A DNA stretch of 64,000 bases from Flavipsychrobacter stenotrophus (GCF_002954265.1 NZ_PPSL01000006.1:310001-374000), one strand, 5' to 3'; shown: positions 18,511 to 27,807, counted from the first letter of the stretch. Notes: generated by a model from the sequence alone, not told the origin. Translations and numbers: made by a program.

Positions 18511-19839
18511 TTACATTTCGTAATCATCATCTTCTTCTAGCATAAATTTATTGACCACCGCGCCGTCGCTATCGGGGCTCATGTCTTTTACCGAGCCAAA
18601 GCCAATAGCATCTTTGAGTATGCCGGGAACCAATATTTCACTACCCTTCCTTACTATGTTTTTCCGATACTTATCTTTCATCTCATACATTACTTTACGT
18701 ACTACGTCCTGCTTCATCTGGTTGTCGAACAGACCATATTGCAATAGCTTTTCGTCGACGAAACTCAGTACAGTAACGCCCAGGTTCTGCACCTTGTCTG
18801 TAAGCAATGTGGTGATCTGGTGCGATCGTTCATGGTCGGTCATCTTTTCAAGAATATAGCGCCGCATGTGCATACCATCCTGAACAGGGTCGGCGAGTTT
18901 TATTTTAGCCTCCCATCTGTTGCCATCGAAATATCTGATGGTGCAGTGTATCTCTTTGCAAAACACTTTGTTCTTCACCATTCGCTGCTCCAACCTCATG
19001 CACAGTGCTATAAGCATTGAGTCCATCGCCTGTTTGCTTTCCCTGATAGGCTTGCTTAGCGTGCGGGCTGCACTCATGGTCTTAAAGGGATTACTATAAA
19101 TATCGACCTCCATAAAGTGAAGCCGCTTGTGCCAGTAGTTTCCTACAATACCACCAAAGGCTTTCCGCAACAAAGCCTCAGATGAATGCCGCATCTCCAA
19201 TGGCGATTTGATACCGATCATCTGCAGCCTGCGTTCATTGGCGCTGGCAATGCCCGGCAGGTCTGTAAGCTTTAACTTTGCCAGGTGTCCATCAATATTG
19301 TCAGGGGTGATCTCTATTAACCCATCCGGCTTCTGCAATTCGGTGGCCAATTTGGCCAGGAAGGCGTTGGGCGCTATACCAATGGAACATTTCAAGTAGT
19401 CGTACTTTGCTGTGATGTCTGCCTTTATCTTGCGGGCTATCTCTGTAAAGTCGTTGTATACCAGCCGGTAAGAGGTAAAATTCATCAGTGCTTCATCTAT
19501 ACTCTTGGCTATAACATCATCGCAGTAAGTACGCAAGATGGCCATGATCTCAACATGTATCTGCCTGTACCTGGCAGGGTGGGTAGTAACGGGTATAATG
19601 TCGGGGCATACCAGTTTGCAATCGTACAATCGCATACCTGTTTTTACGCCCATTCGTTTGGCCTCGATTGATGCGGCTATGACACTGGCGTTTGGACTAT
19701 CATAGGTAAGTACTCCTACAGGCTTATTCCTGAGGTGGGGATGGCGCTGCTGCTCGCAGCTGGCAAAATAGCTGTTCATGTCAACATACATGACAATTGA
19801 ATTGTGTTTTACCGATATGGAGTTACTATTTACTGCCAT
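18511..19839 (-). CDS. Y-family translesion DNA polymerase (DinB/UmuC type)
   Basis: 443 aa from ATG 19839. A longer open frame up to 20016 has no family character and is rejected. Catalytic carboxylates lie in YVDMNSYFASCE and in KSIDEALM. Helix-hairpin-helix and little-finger domains follow. It copies damaged DNA at low fidelity. No umuD-like partner is adjacent; the radical SAM gene follows without a gap. Confidence 0.85.
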   Translation of the reverse strand: MAVNSNSISVKHNSIVMYVDMNSYFASCEQQRHPHLRNKPVGVLTYDSPNASVIAASIEAKRMGVKTGMRLYDCKLVCPDIIPVTTHPARYRQIHVEIMAILRTYCDDVIAKSIDEALMNFTSYRLVYNDFTEIARKIKADITAKYDYLKCSIGIAPNAFLAKLATELQKPDGLIEITPDNIDGHLAKLKLTDLPGIASANERRLQMIGIKSPLEMRHSSEALLRKAFGGIVGNYWHKRLHFMEVDIYSNPFKTMSAARTLSKPIRESKQAMDSMLIALCMRLEQRMVKNKVFCKEIHCTIRYFDGNRWEAKIKLADPVQDGMHMRRYILEKMTDHERSHQITTLLTDKVQNLGVTVLSFVDEKLLQYGLFDNQMKQDVVRKVMYEMKDKYRKNIVRKGSEILVPGILKDAIGFGSVKDMSPDSDGAVVNKFMLEEDDDYEM

Positions 19840-20162
19840 CTTATTGCTAAGGTAGTATAAAATGTCAACTAAATTGGAATTTATTTTGTCAGGAAATGAG
19901 GAAAATCTAGCTATGAAACAAATATGTAAAAAAGTACCACAAATCTCATACACTTTATCAACGGTTGCTTTATATTTATAACATATACCTAATACAAAAA
20001 AAACTAAAAAATTCACTATTTAAAACCTATTCACGGCACAGCAACCCCTAACCATTGTGCGGCTCAGGATACAACTGCCGCAGTTACCCTGTTCTACTTA
20101 ACGAATACGGATGTGGACATTACGTAAATCAAAAAAGGATCACAATCAAATGGAAGAAATCT
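19840..20162. other. 323-bp divergent intergenic region
   Basis: It separates the leftward polymerase from the rightward NHL protein and must hold both promoters. It is AT-rich. I see no gene and no full consensus promoter. Confidence 0.4.
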
Positions 20163-22835
20163 ATGAAAAAAATCATTTTAGCAAGTATGCTGTGCCTTAT
20201 AAGCCTGCTTACCTATGCGCAGGCAGGTTATATTACAACGATTGCTGGAACAGGGACAGCCGGCTATACGGGAAATGGAGTACCTGCAACGACAGCTACA
20301 ATTGATGTGACAACAGGAATGGCTATTGACGGCACTGGAAACATATTTATTTCCGACCTCAACAACCACGTAGTAAGAAAAATAAATACAAGTGGTATTA
20401 TCACTACAATAGCAGGGAATGGGACTCAAGGGTTTTCAGGAGACATGGGACCTGCAACAGATGCACAACTAGATAAACCTAGAGGATTGGCGTGCGATGC
20501 TACCGGAAATTTGTACATAAGCGATTATAAAAATCGTCGTATTAGGAAAGTAAGCACGTCGGGGGTGATAACAACATTTGCGGGAATTGGCACTGAAGGT
20601 AGTACAGGAGATTTAGGTCCTGCTACTGCTGCGGAATTTAATAGCGTTTCTGATCTTGCCTTTGACGGTACTGGCAATTTATATGTATGTGACCAGGCAG
20701 AGAATGTAATCAGAGTAATAAATACTTCTGGATATATAAATGCCTTTGCAGGGGATGGGACGGCCACAACAGCCGGAGATTTGGGACCAGCAACAGCAGC
20801 GGGAATCAATAGTCCCACGTGTATTACGATAGATGGGGCTGGGAATCTGTTAATTACCCAGTTTAATGACAATAGAATAAGAAAAGTAAATACTTCAGGC
20901 GTAATCAGTACGTTAACTGGTACAGGCAGTGCCGGATATACGGGGGATGGTAACCCTGCTACGGGAGCACAAATAGACGGTCCAATTGGAATAACCTGTG
21001 ATGCGACGGGCAACATTTACTTTAGTGATGCGTTCAACTACGTTATTCGTCAAATAAATACTTCCGGAATAATTTCCACTTATGCAGGTAGTGGAACAGC
21101 GGGATTTTCAGGAGACGGAGGTTTGGCAACTGCAGCGCAATTAGGAGGAACATCCCTTATTCGCGCAAATTCCTCGGGTAGCCTAGCTTTATTTGATGGG
21201 GGCAACCATAGAATCAGGCTTATTACCGCCGACAACCCTCCATCCTTCATAGGCGGCTCATCACAAACATTAACCGTTTGTCAGGATGCATCAGCTACAT
21301 CTATAAATACACTGCTGGCTATTACCGAGCCAGATGCAGGGCAAACAGAAACATGGAGCGTTACCTCGGGGCCGGCGCATGGTTCTTTGTCGGCTGCATA
21401 TAGCACCGTATCAACAGGCAGCCCAATTACCATTACACCAACAGGGCTTACCTATACACCTACTACAGGTTATAGTGGCACCGACGCATTTACCGTAGAG
21501 GTGACCGATGGTATTGCTGTCACTTCAACAACTATAACGGTAACTATAAACCCTCCGCCCACAGTAGCTGCCATAAGTGGCAGCAGCACTACGCTATGCG
21601 CGGGCAGCAATCTTACCCTCACTGACGCAACCCCAGGCGGTACATGGAGCAGCGGCACTACAGCTGTGGCAACAGTAAACAGCAGTGGCATGGTACATGG
21701 CTTAGCAGGAGGTACCACCAACATTTCATATAGTGTTGCTAACAGCTGTGGTACAACCTATGTAGCTTATGTGATTACCGTTATTGCATCTCCAAATGCC
21801 GGCACATTGTCAGGCACTACATCTGTCTGCAGGCTTGAGTCTACCACCCTTACACCATCAGGCGATGCCGGTGGCACATGGTCGGCAAGCAATACTACAG
21901 CCACGGTAGTAGGTGGAGTAGTAACCGGAGGTGCTGGTGTGGGCAATCTATACCAGACAGATACTATTACTTATGCCGTTACAAATAGCTGTGGTACTTC
22001 TGTCGCTACGAAAGCAGTTATTATAAGGGGAATTCCTTATCGTTCAGCCGGAACAAGTTCAATATGTGTAGGACGTCCACAGCTCGAGGTATTTAGTCCG
22101 TCAGGAGTTTCGCTTACTGCTGTTACAGCCACAGGATGCAGTGCAGTTATTTCAGGTACTTCAATGACAATAACCGCTACAGTAGTGGCAGCACCATGTA
22201 TAACAATCACTTTTTCGTTAGCAAACAGTACGGCTACGGTTTGTCATGATACAATAGTACACTCGTACAACTCTAGTTCATATCCAATAACTTTATCTGG
22301 CTCACAATATGTTCGACTAGGTAATACAATCTCACTTGGCGGATTTTTCGGAATAGGTTATAATTGGACAGTATCGCCGTCAACTTCTATTGGTTTCCTT
22401 GTGTCAGGCAGTGTTGTTAGTGGTGTGTCATCGACCGGTACAGTTACTATTTCACCTTCGGCAAGTGGTAATGTCGGTGATCAAGCCATTATTACCGTTA
22501 CCCGTACCAATGGATGTCTTGAAAGTGATACACAAAAGGTAGAAATAATTTGCCCCACATGCAAGCCTGCCAATGAAACAGAGCTACTAGTAGCCGATGT
22601 TGGTTATCTTGAGGTATATCCCAATCCGGGGTCGGGGAAATTTACAATTTCTTTACCTTCCGACAATTCATTGTCAGCGATAACAATTACCGATTTAGCT
22701 GGCAAAATAATAGCCACGAGAATAATAGCAAAAGATAAAGTGGATTTCGATCTCAGCAATTACCCCCGAGGTATGTATATCATCAATGTAACAGCTGGCG
22801 AGAAAAAATATCGCGAAAAAGTGCTTATAGAATGA
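20163..22835 (+). CDS. Secreted NHL-repeat/Ig-like protein with T9SS sorting tail
   Basis: 891 aa from ATG 20163; the in-frame ATG at 20055 is not preferred because the signal peptide MKKIILASMLCLISLLTYAQ starts at 20163. About six NHL-type repeats of some 55 residues (pattern ITTIAGTGTAGYTGD..ATxAQ) form a probable beta-propeller (residues about 20-375). Cadherin-like and BIG_2-like Ig domains follow. The last 80 residues (YPNPGSGKFTIS to the end) are a type A type IX secretion sorting domain, so the protein is exported and surface-attached or released. It is probably an adhesin or structural surface protein. Confidence 0.85.
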   Translation: MKKIILASMLCLISLLTYAQAGYITTIAGTGTAGYTGNGVPATTATIDVTTGMAIDGTGNIFISDLNNHVVRKINTSGIITTIAGNGTQGFSGDMGPATDAQLDKPRGLACDATGNLYISDYKNRRIRKVSTSGVITTFAGIGTEGSTGDLGPATAAEFNSVSDLAFDGTGNLYVCDQAENVIRVINTSGYINAFAGDGTATTAGDLGPATAAGINSPTCITIDGAGNLLITQFNDNRIRKVNTSGVISTLTGTGSAGYTGDGNPATGAQIDGPIGITCDATGNIYFSDAFNYVIRQINTSGIISTYAGSGTAGFSGDGGLATAAQLGGTSLIRANSSGSLALFDGGNHRIRLITADNPPSFIGGSSQTLTVCQDASATSINTLLAITEPDAGQTETWSVTSGPAHGSLSAAYSTVSTGSPITITPTGLTYTPTTGYSGTDAFTVEVTDGIAVTSTTITVTINPPPTVAAISGSSTTLCAGSNLTLTDATPGGTWSSGTTAVATVNSSGMVHGLAGGTTNISYSVANSCGTTYVAYVITVIASPNAGTLSGTTSVCRLESTTLTPSGDAGGTWSASNTTATVVGGVVTGGAGVGNLYQTDTITYAVTNSCGTSVATKAVIIRGIPYRSAGTSSICVGRPQLEVFSPSGVSLTAVTATGCSAVISGTSMTITATVVAAPCITITFSLANSTATVCHDTIVHSYNSSSYPITLSGSQYVRLGNTISLGGFFGIGYNWTVSPSTSIGFLVSGSVVSGVSSTGTVTISPSASGNVGDQAIITVTRTNGCLESDTQKVEIICPTCKPANETELLVADVGYLEVYPNPGSGKFTISLPSDNSLSAITITDLAGKIIATRIIAKDKVDFDLSNYPRGMYIINVTAGEKKYREKVLIE

Positions 22836-22858
22836 TCGCATCACTTGCAGTTAACTTT

Positions 22859-22889
22859 AAAATCCTGTCTCTATTTTGGGCAGGATTTT
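22859..22889 (+). terminator. Rho-independent terminator after the NHL gene
   Basis: AAATCCTGTC pairs with GGCAGGATTT across a 9-nt loop and is followed by a run of T, 24 bp after the stop at 22835. Confidence 0.8.
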
Positions 22890-23183
22890 TTTTCATTATA
22901 TCCTGAAAAAACATATCCACACAAAAAAAACCACCTCAAACCCTCACCCACAGAGCATTACAGCTGATTTTTTCGCAAATTTTGTGGATATGTTTATTTT
23001 ATAATGTCATTTTCTCGAATTAATTTGCACCCGATTTTTAACCTGTCACCCTGAGCTTAAGTTTACTCTGAGTTTACCGAAGTGAAGGGCGACGAAGTTC
23101 TTTGACTTTATGAACCCTATGAAAACACAATTACCCCTACACGTAGGGGCTGAATATCTTCCGCTTGGCGTCAGCCCTGAAAT

Positions 23184-23386
23184 AAACAAATACAGGGATT
23201 ATCTAACTAACATGTAAACCTATTTAGGGACGAGGAATGGCAAATAAAAGTGGCAACATGTGGCAGAAAGTGGCAGAAAGTGGCAGAAAGTGGCAGTTTG
23301 TTAAAATGAGCCGTAAACCACACCAGGCATACAATTAAGCCAAAACACCCAACGAAAAACTGCCACTTTTACGAAAAACTGCCACT
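23184..23386. repeat. Hairpin repeat unit A (GTGGCAG/CTGCCAC arms)
   Basis: Starts with a 52-bp block (23184-23235) that recurs in unit B with two mismatches. GTGGCAG follows four times in tandem at 23260-23297, spaced 10 bp. CTGCCAC then appears twice at 23360-23366 and 23380-23386, so left and right arms are complementary. Confidence 0.7.
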
Positions 23387-23619
23387 TTTTGAAAATGCCC
23401 TGGTGTGTCATTGGCAGGCACGAAGCAATCTTGCATCGGGATGCTTGCGCAGATTGAAGACACCTGAAATGAATACAAAACGAATACGTCCTGCTACTAG
23501 ATTGCTTCGCGAAGGGCTCGCAATGACCACCTAACGATACAAAAGAACATTCCCAACTGGTCCTCGTTTGTAACGGGGATCCAACGGCAGGTCGTTTGTA
23601 ACGCCCGTTATTGGGCAGT

Positions 23620-23820
23620 AAACAAATACAGGGATTATCTAACCAACAAGTAAACCTATTTAGGGACGAGGCACCCGGATAAAGTGGAAACAACCAGAAA
23701 AAAGTGGAAGAAAGTGGAAGTTTTTGGAAATTTGTTAAAATCCGCTAAAAATCTTACCCATAAAGGTATCCAGCTAAAACGAATCAAACAAAACTTCCGC
23801 AATTAAAAAAAAACTTCCAC
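23620..23820. repeat. Hairpin repeat unit B (GTGGAAG/CTTCCAC arms)
   Basis: Paralogue of unit A. The leading 52-bp block (23620-23671) is followed by GTGGAAG twice (23704-23720), and CTTCCGC and CTTCCAC close the unit (23794-23820). The arms differ from unit A by a matched change (C to A on the left, G to T on the right). Confidence 0.7.
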
Positions 23821-23872
23821 TTTTCTGTGCTAATTGAGCGCATGTCAAAAAAACGGTCGGATGCCAAATGTC

Positions 23873-23892
23873 GGGGGGGGGGGGGGGGGGGG
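23873..23892. repeat. 20-nt poly-G tract
   Basis: An uninterrupted run of 20 G in an otherwise AT-rich gap. It could be a hypermutable tract or a sequencing/assembly artefact. No gene reads through it convincingly. Confidence 0.8.
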
Positions 23893-24297
23893 CCCGATCT
23901 CAAAGGGAAACCAGCCCAACGCGAACGCCTCAGTCGGAGAGCCCCACATAGCATTCTCAAGCGTGGTTCAAAAAACGGGCATCTGTGAAATCTGTGCAAT
24001 CCTTTTCAATCTGTGATTTAGATAATTACGACCACAATTTCCTCATGAAAACCAACCATTTCCCTACAAAAATCTGTCCCTTTTAGAACTACAGTGCTGA
24101 TGGAAAAGCCATTATTAACCAAAAGTTATTAATAATATTATTTACCAATTAGTGAATAAAAAACATGTTTAAAATATTGTATCAGTAAAGACTTTGTATT
24201 AAATTTAAGGCGTTTAAATATCCAAATAATTATAATCGCCCAAACCAAAAATCCGAAAATTAAAAACCAATCGTCTTATTATTTTCCCCGATGAAAG

Positions 24298-24501
24298 CTA
24301 TCCCGCTGGGTTAAAAATCAATGCAGGCTTAGCAACTCGCTGCATGAATAGCATCTGAATAGAAGTATTATACATCAGAACGTCATCAATGTATATGTAA
24401 TAGCAGTGCTTACCGGCTACAAACCTTCTTTTTAATACCATTCCATCATGTTCGGCCTTGTCTTCAGTAGGCCCGTTCCGTTGCCATTTTATATCTAACA
24501 T
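24298..24501 (-). CDS. Small hypothetical protein
   Basis: 67 aa, charged N-terminus (MLDIKWQRNGP) and a GKHCYYIYIDDVLMYNT segment. No family recognised. It stands alone between the repeat region and the prophage end, so it may be a remnant or spurious. Confidence 0.35.
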   Translation of the reverse strand: MLDIKWQRNGPTEDKAEHDGMVLKRRFVAGKHCYYIYIDDVLMYNTSIQMLFMQRVAKPALIFNPAG

Positions 24502-24611
24502 GCTACAAAATTAGACCGCGATAAGATCACCAACATCATTTTGTGGATATCTTCCTAAGATCGCATACAGGCAAGGATTTCAAAAGAAAAATTATCAACA
24601 TTTCAATTAAT

Positions 24612-24643
24612 AAAGGGCTTTAAACAACGTTTAAAGCCCTTTT
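24612..24643. terminator. Terminator at the methylase end of the prophage
   Basis: GGGCTTTAAAC pairs perfectly with GTTTAAAGCCC across a 3-nt loop, flanked by AAA and TTTT. It works in both directions and could end the leftward late transcript. Confidence 0.75.
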
Positions 24644-24650
24644 CAATTCC

Positions 24651-24658
24651 TATATTTG
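24651..24658 (+). promoter_or_regulatory. -7 promoter element upstream of the structured RNA
   Basis: TATATTTG matches TAnnTTTG. A start about 7 nt downstream falls at the first base pair of the long stem at 24663. No TTTG is seen 19 nt upstream, so strength is uncertain. Confidence 0.45.
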
Positions 24659-24662
24659 CACC

Positions 24663-24792
24663 GCGACCTACCAATACCAGCCGAGACTATCTCGGCCTGA
24701 TTTCCCCTTTATAGAGGAAACCGCCCGGACAAGAGCATTCAGTTGCTCAGGCTGGTATTGGTGGGTCGCACCTCAATTAAGGCTGTCCGGGC
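24663..24792 (+). ncRNA. Candidate structured RNA with closing stem and pseudoknot
   Basis: A 20-bp closing stem (24663-24682 with 24750-24769) encloses three local hairpins: CCGAG/CTCGG at 24681-24695, TTTCC/GGAAA at 24701-24720 and GAGCA/TGCTC at 24733-24748. GCCCGGAC (24723-24730) inside the loop is exactly complementary to GTCCGGGC (24785-24792) outside it, which would form a pseudoknot. The only imperfect pair of the closing stem is U-G if the plus strand is transcribed but A-C on the minus strand, favouring plus. I cannot assign it to a known RNA class. It ends 5 bp from the stop of the converging methylase gene. Confidence 0.6.
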
Positions 24793-24796
24793 GACA

Positions 24797-25579
24797 TTAC
24801 TCAATCGGATAATTCGCAGTCATAACCTCAACCTTCATCTTACCCGCTCCCTTATTCACACTTACTCGCTGCTCCACCCGTTTCTGATACCATCCGAATC
24901 TCTTTACAAACTGATCCAGTATATCAGATGGATAGCTACTAAGCAGGAATTTCCCCTTTATTTCGCTCAGCGCAGTTAACAGCCGTTCAAAATCTTGCAG
25001 GGAATAACCCCCATAATGCCCACAATCGCTATTGAAATATGGAGGATCACAATAAAAGAATGCCTTATCATAATCCCTGCTCTTGATGATATACAGAGCA
25101 TCTGCGCACTCTATTTGCACATTTTGCAGCCTTATGGCATAATCTTCATTGAACTGAACACCCTTGTTATGAATCTTCTTACTGGTGGTGTTTTTCGCCT
25201 TATCGTAGCCCCATGTTCCATCGAGCATAGAAGCAAACGACTGAGTGGCCAATACCCAAACAGCCCAGGCACGTTTCAAAGGAGTAAACAAATGCGGATT
25301 ATTGTAGACCACCGATGCATCACTATGCAGCTTTCGACTGTGCAGTGTTATCTTGATCTCCTGAGACAGGCTAACATAATCCTGTTGAATTACCCTGTAG
25401 AAGTTGATCAACTCCGTATTCAGATCATTGATTACCTCCACTTCGCTAGGCTCTTTGGCGAAAAGCAGAGCCGCGCCACCGGCAAACGGCTCTGAGTAAA
25501 GGATGTGCTCAGGAAAGAGCGGAAGGATTGTACTTACTAATTTCTGTTTCCCACCGTAGTAGGTGATTGCACTTTTCAT
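24797..25579 (-). CDS. D12-class DNA adenine methylase (Dam-like)
   Basis: 260 aa N6-adenine methyltransferase of the D12 family. The SAM-binding motif YYGGKQKL opens the protein, PFAGGAAL follows (31-38), and the catalytic DPPY is at 178-181. It is the last gene of the leftward late operon, the place occupied by the DNA-modification gene mom in Mu. It probably modifies phage DNA against host restriction. The recognition site cannot be read from sequence alone. Confidence 0.9.
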   Translation of the reverse strand: MKSAITYYGGKQKLVSTILPLFPEHILYSEPFAGGAALLFAKEPSEVEVINDLNTELINFYRVIQQDYVSLSQEIKITLHSRKLHSDASVVYNNPHLFTPLKRAWAVWVLATQSFASMLDGTWGYDKAKNTTSKKIHNKGVQFNEDYAIRLQNVQIECADALYIIKSRDYDKAFFYCDPPYFNSDCGHYGGYSLQDFERLLTALSEIKGKFLLSSYPSDILDQFVKRFGWYQKRVEQRVSVNKGAGKMKVEVMTANYPIE

Positions 25580-25647
25580 ATTTGTATTTATTAATTGGTT
25601 CTAATATCACTTTGCCCGAATCTCCCCAATTAATAAAGGTTCACCCC

Positions 25648-26475
25648 CTAATCCAAACTAATCACAGCCGTACCATAAACACTATATGCCGCTATGCCTG
25701 AAGCTGGCTTAATAAACTCTATGGCTATTACGCCATAGCTATCTACTTTCGCTGTAAACTGCTTTAGCAAGCCATATCCATCAAAGTCACGCATCATACC
25801 CGCACTATTTCTATGAACAGAAAAAATCTGAGGCCAGGTAGGACGACATCCCGCAGGTAGTGTTGTCATATCGTAAAACGATGCTGTTAAGGCGGGATCA
25901 AGAGCCTGTGCATCATTTACATTCAGTGCAACGCGCAGGCTCAGCGTATTAGCTAGTACGTCCTTTGTATAAACAATTGAGCCTTCAACATCACCGACAC
26001 TTACAGATACCAGTGTTATTTCATCAGTTATTAGTCTATGCCTTTCGCCCATCGCAGCCCCGTATAATACAAACGTACTTACCAGAAAGTCGATATCAGG
26101 GTCAATATCCGCATTGGCCATTATGTGGAACGTCCCAACAGTGGTCGTTCTCACATCCAACAGATTACCATTCCTGTAAGGTCGTTGCACAGAGGTTGGC
26201 GATAAGCTCACTACAAATGAATTACCTAAGGCCGGGTACATCCCCGTATCACCACCGGCACAGTAATACAAAACACCTGCAACGGCAAACCACCCGGGCG
26301 ACATATATGTGCCTGACTGTTCCATCCCTGAAATTATTATAGGGTTGAAATAGCTCCCGCCACCTCCCATCTTGGTAAATGCAGTCGCTATATCTCCATA
26401 TGCTTGCTGCATAAAATCAAGATCACCCTGCGTAAAGCCCAACCTGCCTGTATTGCTAAAATTTATACGTTTCAT
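25648..26475 (-). CDS. Probable tail tip/fibre protein
   Basis: 275 aa, rich in Gly, Ser and beta-strand segments, starting MKRINFSNTGRLGFTQGDLDFMQ. No family is recognised. Its position directly after the baseplate genes is where Mu encodes its tail fibre, so a fibre or receptor-binding role is inferred. The coding strand has no DGR variable repeat. Confidence 0.5.
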   Translation of the reverse strand: MKRINFSNTGRLGFTQGDLDFMQQAYGDIATAFTKMGGGGSYFNPIIISGMEQSGTYMSPGWFAVAGVLYYCAGGDTGMYPALGNSFVVSLSPTSVQRPYRNGNLLDVRTTTVGTFHIMANADIDPDIDFLVSTFVLYGAAMGERHRLITDEITLVSVSVGDVEGSIVYTKDVLANTLSLRVALNVNDAQALDPALTASFYDMTTLPAGCRPTWPQIFSVHRNSAGMMRDFDGYGLLKQFTAKVDSYGVIAIEFIKPASGIAAYSVYGTAVISLD

Positions 26476-26484
26476 ATCAAATAA

Positions 26485-26988
26485 TTAAAAAGTTACAACA
26501 ACATATATCGACTTCCCCGCAAGCCTGTAAGTATCAACCAACCCACGAAGCCTGTACTCACTATAAATCGGCAACAAACTCACCGCCACTGGCACCCTTA
26601 CCTTAAATGCTGGCCCGCTACCTGCATTGGCTACCTCATCATCAGTGGCAAGCCATACCGGTTCACCTTCACCATCTAAGGGCAACCATACCGGGTCAAG
26701 TTCCGCATCAAGGGCCAACCATATATTTTCTGGAAAGTCCGTATCATCAATGTATATCTGCCTGTCTATGGGGTCGAATGCATCATTAAGAACTGCCTGA
26801 AGGCTTACAACCTGTCCGTTATGGCTCAGCAGGTACAGTGTATAGTTCCTATAGGCCGTAAAGGCATCATACTGCCACTTTATTGGCGACACCAGTACAT
26901 TCAACCATGCAAGCCACTTCCGCTTGCGCAGTAGTGTAGGTGTGGTGTCCTTAACCAGGTCTTCATATACTATTTGCCAAAAACTCAT
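26485..26988 (-). CDS. Tail protein in Mu gp48 position
   Basis: 167 aa. Its start overlaps the upstream baseplate gene by 4 bp. The aromatic-rich N-terminus and the internal repeat of about 10 residues (LALDAELDPVWLPLDGEGEPVW) are visible. Mu has the baseplate-finishing gp48 here, and equivalence is inferred only from gene order. Confidence 0.5.
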   Translation of the reverse strand: MSFWQIVYEDLVKDTTPTLLRKRKWLAWLNVLVSPIKWQYDAFTAYRNYTLYLLSHNGQVVSLQAVLNDAFDPIDRQIYIDDTDFPENIWLALDAELDPVWLPLDGEGEPVWLATDDEVANAGSGPAFKVRVPVAVSLLPIYSEYRLRGLVDTYRLAGKSIYVVVTF

Positions 26989-27806
26989 AAGTGCGGTGTG
27001 TAAGTAATGTTATCGGCGAAGAAGCCCGTATCAAATAATAAGTAACCAGAGTCGGTTGCGTACTCCGCCGTAAAAGGTGCAAACGGCAGTATACCATACC
27101 GCGCCTGCGCCAGTGGGCATATTGCATTAACTACCCCCTCTACCCCGCGAATGGTATCTATCAGCCTGTTAAGTACAAATACCCCATTAAACGGGATAGT
27201 GTTCAGGTAGGCAGCAATAGCATGCTTAACAGGGGCATCATTTGCACCATCTATCCGCGATCCATTGGCATCTAGCACAAGCGGGTTATAGAATATCGTA
27301 AGCTGCAATTGCAGGTCGTCTGGTGGTCTGCTCGTCATATGCACCCTTACCCCTCCATCCTTCACAATGTCCATGTAGGCTTGTATGATCGCTAACCTGG
27401 TATCATCTATAGCCCCCAATACGCCACCACCGGTATCCGTTGCAGTCTTCAGCCATATTTGACCGTCTACTTCCACAGCTGCCGCCTCAGTTACAATTTG
27501 TGCAGCTTCATCAATGGTTTCGTAGGTATCAGTGTCTTCTATAAGAATGTGGCCATACTGAAAATACTTAGCCTTCTGTACATACCAGCTCAGCTTATGT
27601 ACCTCTTTTGCCGCTATTAGCGTATCTGTTTCAGCCTTATGCATATCAAACATAAACTCCAACACATTCTGGCAGAATGCAACGACGTAACACCACAATT
27701 TCCATATGGCAACCTTACTGTTTGATGTCAGCTCTACGCTCAGCACCGGGTCGGCATTCTTCGCCGTTTCCAACGCATCCTGTATTTGTCTTATGCTACG
27801 TCCCAT
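26985..27806 (-). CDS. Baseplate J-like protein (Mu gp47 position)
   Basis: 273 aa. Helical N-terminal half (KAETDTLIAAKEVHKLSWYVQKAK), then alpha/beta modules ending in LNTIPFNGVFVLNRLIDTIRGVEGV, a pattern resembling gpJ/gp47 C-terminal regions. It would form the wedge of the contractile-tail baseplate. Confidence 0.6.
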   Translation of the reverse strand: MGRSIRQIQDALETAKNADPVLSVELTSNSKVAIWKLWCYVVAFCQNVLEFMFDMHKAETDTLIAAKEVHKLSWYVQKAKYFQYGHILIEDTDTYETIDEAAQIVTEAAAVEVDGQIWLKTATDTGGGVLGAIDDTRLAIIQAYMDIVKDGGVRVHMTSRPPDDLQLQLTIFYNPLVLDANGSRIDGANDAPVKHAIAAYLNTIPFNGVFVLNRLIDTIRGVEGVVNAICPLAQARYGILPFAPFTAEYATDSGYLLFDTGFFADNITYTPHL

Positions 27807-27807
27807 A

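Larger units (their letters stand above)
22890..24297. other. 1.4-kb gene-free, repeat-rich intergenic region
   Basis: No credible gene is seen. It holds fragments resembling dispersed chromosomal repeats: a CCCTGAGC...GAAGGGCGACGAAG stretch near 23047-23099 and ATTGCTTCGCGAAGGGCTCG near 23500-23522. It also holds two paralogous hairpin units and a G homopolymer, listed separately. The mosaic suggests repeated insertion of short non-coding elements. Confidence 0.6.

Noticed and set aside
18511-20016. Longer 501-aa start for the Y-family polymerase
   Set aside because: The extra 59 residues lack family similarity and are rich in Phe, Cys and Ile from AT-rich intergenic DNA.
20525-21724. Minus-strand open frames opposite the NHL gene
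   Set aside because: Repeat-derived shadows of the plus-strand coding sequence.
23040-23110. Regulatory site upstream of the prophage
   Set aside because: The sequence resembles a dispersed chromosomal repeat (CCTGAGC...GAAGGGCGACGAAG) rather than a specific operator.
23184-23820. CRISPR-like array from the GTGGCAG repeats
   Set aside because: Repeats are 7-10 bp, without spacers of constant length, and cas genes are absent.
23301-24016. Open frames across the repeat region and the G-run
   Set aside because: They read through homopolymer and repeat DNA, giving poly-Gly or poly-Pro, with no domain.
24661-24795. tRNA or RNase P RNA at the prophage end
   Set aside because: GAGGAAA and CCGGGC fragments recall RNase P, but the overall fold and conserved core are missing, and no cloverleaf forms.
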